In this document: positions 8,723 to 12,669 of the stretch, in pieces
Layout: every line of letters begins with the position of its first letter
How positions within the stretch are numbered: position 1 is the first letter of the stretch
Assembly: GCA_016302655.1 (NCBI GenBank)
Contig: JAEDNF010000021.1
Coordinates: 1 to 12,669 of the forward strand
DNA: 12,669 nucleotides
Source: Oscillospiraceae bacterium
Lineage (GTDB): Bacteria; Bacillota; Clostridia; Oscillospirales; Ruminococcaceae
Direction: 5' to 3'
Translations under genes and position numbers: made by a program
The notes under the pieces: model-generated
Database searches by the model: none
The model's input: only the letters and a program-made list of their open reading frames with translations
What the model was told of the DNA's origin: nothing

Positions 8723-8751
8723 TTGCACATTTGTTTACACGGTTGTAATAT
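8723..8751 (+). promoter_or_regulatory. Possible promoter of noc
   Basis: Because a strong terminator precedes noc, a promoter is expected in 8722-8759. The best spaced pair I find is TTGCAC (8723-8728), 17 bases, then TAATAT (8746-8751). Only half of the -35 matches consensus, and TTTACA at 8734-8739 is a better -35 by sequence but has no -10 at a workable distance. Treat the exact boxes as tentative. Confidence 0.35.
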
Positions 8752-8772
8752 TATATCAAGGGAGGCGGGCAT

Positions 8773-9570
8773 ATGGGATTGTTCATAAAGGATAAACAGA
8801 CAGCAGAAAGAGAAATAATAAAGATACTTGTAAGTGATGTTGAGCTAAACCCAAATCAGCCGAGAAAGCATTTTGATAGTGCAGAGCTTATAGAGCTTGC
8901 TATGAGTATAAAAGAAAACGGACTTATGCAGCCTCTCAGCGTCAGAGTAAACGAGAGCGGAAGATATGAACTGATAGCAGGAGAGAGAAGACTCAGGGCG
9001 GCAAAAATAGCAGGAATAGAAAAAATAGAAGCGGTAATATGCAATACTTCGGTAGAAGAATCGGCAGTGTTGGCTATTATTGAGAACATACAACGAAGTG
9101 ATTTGAACTGTATCGAAGAAGCGCTGGCAATAGAAAAGCTGATAAGCTATTACGGATATACGCAGGAACAGCTTGCAAAGAAGCTCGGTAAGGCACAGAG
9201 TACGATTGCAAACAAGCTTCGTATACTGAAGTTAACGGATAACCTTAAAAAGAAGGTTATTGAATACGGACTGTGCGAAAGGCAGATAAGATGTCTTTTG
9301 AAACTGCCCGAAGAAAAGAGGGAAAGGGCGGCAGAGCATATATATAAGTACAATCTTAATGTCGGTAGCACGGAAAGATATATAGAAACGCAGATTTCGG
9401 GTAATAAGAAACCGGCAAAGAAAATCTGGACATTCAAGAACAAGCGGCTGTATATTAATAATATAAACAGGACGCTTGATACAATGAAAAAATCGGGGAT
9501 AGAATTTATATCGGAAAAGAGAGAAGAGAACGGATATCTCGAATATATAATAAGAATACCGCACGATTAA
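8773..9570 (+). CDS. noc: Nucleoid occlusion protein Noc (ParB family)
   Basis: ParB-family CTP-dependent DNA clamp. In B. subtilis Noc binds NBS sites and the membrane and keeps FtsZ from dividing over unsegregated chromosomes. The CTP-binding signature GERRLRAA is at 70-77 and ENIQRSDL at 104-111, followed by the helix-turn-helix TQEQLAKKLGKAQSTIANKL (130-149). The positions reported to separate Noc from ParB specificity read Q142, K148, K153 and R170, the Noc set (ParB: R, T, A, G). A C-terminal dimerisation domain follows. The N-terminus before the ParB domain is very short (MGLFIKDKQT), leaving only a small amphipathic stretch compared with the membrane-targeting helix of B. subtilis Noc. 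At 265 residues it is slightly shorter than usual. GGGAGG at 8760-8765 sits 7 bases ahead of ATG. It is a single-gene unit between two terminators. Confidence 0.9.
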   Translation: MGLFIKDKQTAEREIIKILVSDVELNPNQPRKHFDSAELIELAMSIKENGLMQPLSVRVNESGRYELIAGERRLRAAKIAGIEKIEAVICNTSVEESAVLAIIENIQRSDLNCIEEALAIEKLISYYGYTQEQLAKKLGKAQSTIANKLRILKLTDNLKKKVIEYGLCERQIRCLLKLPEEKRERAAEHIYKYNLNVGSTERYIETQISGNKKPAKKIWTFKNKRLYINNINRTLDTMKKSGIEFISEKREENGYLEYIIRIPHD

Positions 9571-9588
9571 GCGTTCATAGTAAAGTAA

Positions 9589-9633
9589 GTTCATGATTTG
9601 TTCTACGTGGAACAAATCATGGACGCTTTTTTT
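9589..9633 (+). terminator. Terminator of noc whose stem contains a parS-like site
   Basis: Two 18-base arms (9589-9606 and 9607-9624) are complementary at 16 positions; both exceptions are T opposite G, so the RNA hairpin would be paired along its length by G-U wobbles apart from the few bases needed to turn. GC and then seven T (9627-9633) follow, as in an intrinsic terminator. It starts 18 bases after the noc stop and precedes the parA promoter. The centre of the stem is the parS-like 16-mer listed separately. Confidence 0.85.
9599..9614. promoter_or_regulatory. parS: parS-like partition site between noc and parA
   Basis: The 16-mer TGTTCTACGTGGAACA differs by one base (T for C, position 6) from the palindromic parS form TGTTCCACGTGGAACA and by two from the B. 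subtilis 16-mer. The central ACGTGG core is intact. It is the likely binding site for the Spo0J encoded 0.9 kb downstream, and sits inside the noc terminator stem about 30 bases upstream of the parA -35 region. parS sites near parAB are common across bacteria. Confidence 0.8.
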
Positions 9634-9643
9634 ATAAAAAGGC

Positions 9644-9672
9644 TTTATTTTTGCAGAATAGTGTGCTATAAT
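9644..9672 (+). promoter_or_regulatory. Extended -10 promoter of parA-parB(-serS)
   Basis: A perfect TATAAT (9667-9672) is preceded by TGC (9664-9666), an extended -10 element. The -35 region at 17 bases spacing is weak (TTTATT, 9644-9649), as is usual for extended -10 promoters. Transcription should start near 9679, about 20 bases before the parA start codon. It lies directly after the noc terminator and the parS-like site. Confidence 0.75.
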
Positions 9673-9690
9673 GTATAGAGTAATGTTTGT

Positions 9691-9696
9691 AGGAGG
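9691..9696 (+). promoter_or_regulatory. Ribosome binding site that fixes the parA start
   Basis: AGGAGG lies 4 bases before the ATG at 9701. An in-frame ATG at 9671 overlaps the -10 box TATAAT and lies upstream of the likely transcription start, so it cannot be used from this promoter. 9701 is therefore the start. Confidence 0.85.
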
Positions 9697-9700
9697 AAAT

Positions 9701-10471
9701 ATGGGAGTAATAATTTCTGTTGTAAATCAGAAAGGCGGCGTCGGAAAGACAACTTCCGCCGTTAATATCTGTGCGGCACTCGGTGCAAAAGGCAAAAAAG
9801 TGCTTTTAGTGGATTTCGATCCGCAGGGCAATGCTACTTCCGGATACGGAATCTCAAAGAAAAACCTTGAGATAACCTCTTATGATGTTGTTATGTCAAA
9901 TGTCAGACCGCAGGAAGCTGTAATCGAGACTAATTTCAAAAATGTAAGCATTATTCCTTCAACAGCAGAGCTCGCAGAGGCAGAAATACATCTGCTTCAG
10001 GTAGAGCAGAGAAATCATCAGCTGAGAAAAGCGCTTATTCAGCTGAAAGACGATTATGACATTATCGTTATTGACTGCCTTCCTTCGCTCGGCGTGCTTG
10101 CCGTAAACGCTCTTATTGCAAGCGATAAGTTTATTGTTCCGATGCAGTGTGAGCATTACAGCCTTGAAGGATTGGCACAGCTTTTGTCTACGGTTAAAAA
10201 GGTTAAGAAAACATCAAATAAAAATCTCACACTTATGGGTATTGTGTTTACTATGCTCGATAAACGACTGCTCCAGTCAAATGAGATAATGAGAGATATA
10301 AAACGCAATTTTCCTCCGTCATCTATTTTCAATACCGTCATTCCGAGAAATGTAAGAATTTCGGAGGCTCCCAGTCACGGAATGCCGGTAATATATTATG
10401 ATAAAAATTCAAAAGGCGCAGAAAGCTATATGAAGCTCGGCGCCGAGATAATAAAAAAACTTGATAATTAA
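9701..10471 (+). CDS. soj: Chromosome partitioning ATPase ParA/Soj
   Basis: ParA-type ATPase that binds the nucleoid as an ATP dimer, is stimulated to hydrolyse by Spo0J, and in B. subtilis also controls DnaA. Counting from M at 9701, the deviant Walker A motif is KGGVGKTT (11-18) with signature K11 and K16, the Walker A' is DFDPQGNAT (38-46), and Walker B is IIVIDCLPSLG (121-131) with D125. The usual DCPPSLG has become DCLPSLG. NVRISEAPSHG (217-227) is the conserved C-terminal signature. The length of 256 residues matches the family (about 253); a start 30 bases earlier would add MYRVMFVGGN, which homologues lack and which overlaps the promoter. The stop codon merges with the ribosome site of parB, indicating translational coupling. 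Confidence 0.95.
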   Translation: MGVIISVVNQKGGVGKTTSAVNICAALGAKGKKVLLVDFDPQGNATSGYGISKKNLEITSYDVVMSNVRPQEAVIETNFKNVSIIPSTAELAEAEIHLLQVEQRNHQLRKALIQLKDDYDIIVIDCLPSLGVLAVNALIASDKFIVPMQCEHYSLEGLAQLLSTVKKVKKTSNKNLTLMGIVFTMLDKRLLQSNEIMRDIKRNFPPSSIFNTVIPRNVRISEAPSHGMPVIYYDKNSKGAESYMKLGAEIIKKLDN

Positions 10472-10480
10472 GGAGGGTGT

Positions 10481-11320
10481 ATGGCAAAAAGAGTCTTAAA
10501 TCAGAAATTCGACAGTATATTTGATGATAACAGCTTTGACGAGGATGAAGGAATAACCACTCTCAAGCTCACAGATATCGAGCCGAATAAGTCACAGCCG
10601 AGAAAAAATTTCGACATCGAAGCGCTTAATACACTGGCGGACTCAATAAGGCAGAACGGCATAATACAGCCGCTTCTTGTTCGTTCAATGCCCGACGGTA
10701 CTTATCAGATAGTAGCAGGCGAACGCAGATGGCGTGCGGCAAAAATGGCAGGTCTTACCGAAGTTCCCGTATTTATTAAGGAGCTGTCGGATATTCAGGC
10801 ACAGCAGATCGCTCTTATAGAAAATCTCCAGCGTGAAAATCTGAACCCTATTGAAGAAGCTAACGGCTATAAAGAGCTTATGGACAGATTCGGTATGACT
10901 CAGGAAGATGTCGCAAGAGTTGTAGGCAAGGCAAGGTCCTCTGTTGCAAATTCTCTGCGGCTGCTCAGCCTTCCGCCGATAATCGCCGAGATGGTCTCAA
11001 ATAACGAGCTTTCGGCAGGTCACTGCAAGGTTCTGCTCGGCGTAAAAGATAACAAGGATATGGTCGAGCTTGCTCATCGTGCCGCCGGAAAAGATGTCTC
11101 CGTGCGTGAAATGGAACGAATGGTAAAATCGCTTAACAAGCCCGAGAAGCCCGAAAAGAAAAAAGAAACCTTCTACGTCGAGGCAGAAATCAGTCTTTCA
11201 AAGGCTCTTGAGACTAATGTAAGCATAATACCGGGCAAAAAGAAGAACACAATACAGATAGAATTCTATAACGATGAAGATTTAACCGATATAATCAATC
11301 GGCTTGCAAACAATAAATAA
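10481..11320 (+). CDS. spo0J: Chromosome partitioning protein ParB/Spo0J
   Basis: ParB CTPase clamp that loads at parS, spreads along DNA, stimulates Soj and recruits SMC to the origin. The N-terminal ParA-stimulating peptide is basic but atypical (MAKRVLNQKFDSIF; relatives usually show LGKGLxxLF). The CTP-binding box AGERRWRAA is at 79-87 and ENLQRENLNPIEEA at 114-127. The helix-turn-helix is TQEDVARVVGKARSSVANSL (140-159). At the four Noc/ParB specificity positions it has R152, S158, S163 and G180, close to the ParB set R-T-A-G and unlike the Noc protein upstream. A basic linker (PEKPEKKK, 221-228) leads to the C-terminal dimer domain. Its length of 279 is normal. AGGAGG (10471-10476) overlaps the parA stop and lies 4 bases before ATG. 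Confidence 0.95.
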   Translation: MAKRVLNQKFDSIFDDNSFDEDEGITTLKLTDIEPNKSQPRKNFDIEALNTLADSIRQNGIIQPLLVRSMPDGTYQIVAGERRWRAAKMAGLTEVPVFIKELSDIQAQQIALIENLQRENLNPIEEANGYKELMDRFGMTQEDVARVVGKARSSVANSLRLLSLPPIIAEMVSNNELSAGHCKVLLGVKDNKDMVELAHRAAGKDVSVREMERMVKSLNKPEKPEKKKETFYVEAEISLSKALETNVSIIPGKKKNTIQIEFYNDEDLTDIINRLANNK

Positions 11321-11342
11321 TGTATAAAAGAAAGGCAAAAAA

Positions 11343-12638
11343 ATGATTGACATTAAATTTTTAAGAGAAAATCCCGATGCTGTAAAGGAAAACATTAAGA
11401 AGAAGTATCAGGACGAAAAACTCGGACTTGTTGACGAGGTAATTGAGCTTGATAAAAAACTCAGAGCAGCTCAGCTCAGAGCCGATACTCTCCGTGGCGA
11501 CAGAAACAAACTGTCAAAGCAGATCGGCGGTCTTATGGCTCAGGGTAAGAAGGAAGAAGCCGAACAGGTAAAGGCACAGGTTAAGCAGTTCTCCGACGAG
11601 CTTGCCGAACTTGAAAAGCAGGAAGAAGAGCTCGGCGAGGAAGTAAAGAAGATAATGATGGTTATCCCCAACATTATCGATCCTACAGTTCCTATTGGCA
11701 AGGATGACAGCCAGAATGTCGAGATAACTAAGTACGGCGAACCTGTTGTACCTGATTTTGAAATTCCTTATCATTCCGAGATCATGGAAAGATTTAACGG
11801 TATCGACCTTGACAGTGCAAGAAAGGTTGCAGGAAACGGATTCTATTATCTTATGGGCGATATTGCACGCCTTCACTCCGCTGTTATTGCTTACGCCCGT
11901 GACTTTATGATAGACAGAGGATTTACCTACTGCATCCCTCCTTATATGATAAGAAGCAATGTTGTAACAGGCGTTATGTCATTTGCCGAGATGGACGCTA
12001 TGATGTACAAGATCGAGGGTGAAGACCTCTACCTTATCGGCACAAGCGAACATTCGATGATAGGCAAGTTCATCGATACAATAAACGAGGAAGAAAAGCT
12101 TCCTTACACGCTTACAAGCTATTCTCCCTGCTTCCGTAAGGAAAAGGGCGCTCACGGAATAGAAGAAAGAGGCGTTTACAGAATCCATCAGTTTGAAAAG
12201 CAGGAAATGATAGTTGTATGTAAGCCCGAAGACAGCAAAATGTGGTTTGACAAGCTGTGGCAGAATACCGTTGACCTGTTCAGATCAATGGATATACCGG
12301 TAAGAACTATCGAATGCTGCTCCGGAGACCTCGCAGACCTTAAGGTTAAATCCTACGATGTCGAGGCTTGGTCGCCCAGACAGAAGAAGTATTTTGAAGT
12401 CGGAAGCTGCTCAAATCTCGGTGACGCTCAGGCACGCCGCCTCAAGATAAGAGTAAAGAGCAAGGAAAAAGGAAACTACTTTGCACATACTCTTAACAAC
12501 ACGGTTGTTGCTCCTCCGAGAATGCTGATAGCTTTCCTTGAGAATAACCTTTGTGCAGACGGAAGCATTAAGATTCCCGAAGTTCTAAGACCCTATATGG
12601 GCGGAAAAGAAAAGCTCGTTCCAAACGATAATAAGTAA
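11343..12638 (+). CDS. serS: Serine--tRNA ligase
   Basis: Class II synthetase that charges tRNA-Ser with serine. The N-terminal antiparallel coiled coil that grips the long variable arm of tRNA-Ser spans about 36-104. The serine-binding TSE loop is 234-236 in LIGTSEHSMIG. Motif 2 has FRKEKGAHGIEERGVYRIHQ (264-283), with R265 and E267. Motif 3 includes SCSNLGDAQARRLKIR (355-370) and HTLNNTVVAPPRMLIAFLEN (382-401), with R393 as the class II arginine. In the E. coli-type enzyme the motif 2 loop reads closer to GSAGRDTRGLIRQHQF and motif 3 to NGTxxAxxR, so this is a distinct subtype. At 431 residues it is of normal length. The start has AAAGG (11331-11335) 7 bases upstream. It follows parB by 22 bases with no promoter visible, so it is probably transcribed with parAB. 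Confidence 0.96.
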   Translation: MIDIKFLRENPDAVKENIKKKYQDEKLGLVDEVIELDKKLRAAQLRADTLRGDRNKLSKQIGGLMAQGKKEEAEQVKAQVKQFSDELAELEKQEEELGEEVKKIMMVIPNIIDPTVPIGKDDSQNVEITKYGEPVVPDFEIPYHSEIMERFNGIDLDSARKVAGNGFYYLMGDIARLHSAVIAYARDFMIDRGFTYCIPPYMIRSNVVTGVMSFAEMDAMMYKIEGEDLYLIGTSEHSMIGKFIDTINEEEKLPYTLTSYSPCFRKEKGAHGIEERGVYRIHQFEKQEMIVVCKPEDSKMWFDKLWQNTVDLFRSMDIPVRTIECCSGDLADLKVKSYDVEAWSPRQKKYFEVGSCSNLGDAQARRLKIRVKSKEKGNYFAHTLNNTVVAPPRMLIAFLENNLCADGSIKIPEVLRPYMGGKEKLVPNDNK

Positions 12639-12643
12639 TCATA

Positions 12644-12669
12644 AAGCCACAGACTCAACTCTGTGGCTT
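12644..12669 (+). terminator. Hairpin after serS, probable intrinsic terminator cut by the window edge
   Basis: A perfect 10-bp stem (12644-12653 with 12660-12669) around a 6-base loop begins 5 bases after the serS stop. The last bases are CTT, so any T tract would lie beyond the window. The position and GC-rich stem fit a rho-independent terminator ending the parA-parB-serS unit. Confidence 0.7.

Noticed and set aside
9569..9628. Outer repeat aagcgt / acgctt and a duplicated gttcat that could pair alternatively with the terminator arm
   Set aside because: The alternative stem is only 6-8 bp and lies after noc, where an antiterminator switch would have no obvious gene to control; likely a by-product of repeated short words.
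9671..9700. Possible upstream start of parA adding ten residues
   Set aside because: This ATG overlaps the -10 box TATAAT and lies upstream of the expected transcription start, and no ribosome site precedes it; AGGAGG at 9691 fits the ATG at 9701.

Overview
The window looks like chromosomal DNA from near the replication origin of a Gram-positive bacterium in the Clostridia, most likely an Oscillospirales/Ruminococcaceae-type gut species. This rests on the low-to-moderate GC content, the heavy use of ATA and AGA codons, strong AGGAGG/AAAGGA ribosome binding sites, the presence of both Noc and Spo0J, and the gene set. The genus is inference. All ten genes are on the + strand, presumably co-directional with the replication fork. 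There are no mobile elements, CRISPR arrays, rRNAs or tRNAs that I can see.

Layout: 1-177 is a leader with A/T-rich palindromes and a near-consensus extended -10 promoter. 178-6010 is a gyrase operon (gyrB, two small membrane-protein genes of unknown role, gyrA), ending in a hairpin. 6102-8664 is mnmG-rsmG, with overlapping reading frames, ending in a strong intrinsic terminator. 8773-9570 is noc. 9701-12638 is parA/soj - parB/spo0J - serS, with its own extended -10 promoter and a final hairpin at the window edge.

The functions fall into chromosome topology (gyrase), chromosome segregation and division-site control (Soj, Spo0J, Noc), and translation fidelity (MnmG tRNA wobble modification, RsmG 16S rRNA methylation, SerRS). 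In Bacillus subtilis the gyrBA-serS genes and the mnmG-rsmG-noc-soj-spo0J genes lie on opposite sides of oriC. Here they form one co-oriented block.

The most interesting signals are two parS-like palindromes, at 6065-6080 and 9599-9614. The second is buried in the stem of the rho-independent terminator between noc and parA, and both of its arm mismatches are T opposite G, which would still pair as G-U in RNA. That one element appears to serve as a DNA partition site and an RNA terminator, about 30 bp upstream of the parA promoter. The two ParB-family proteins carry distinct residues at the four positions known to separate Noc from ParB specificity. I found no convincing undescribed multi-gene system; most of the window is conserved housekeeping DNA.
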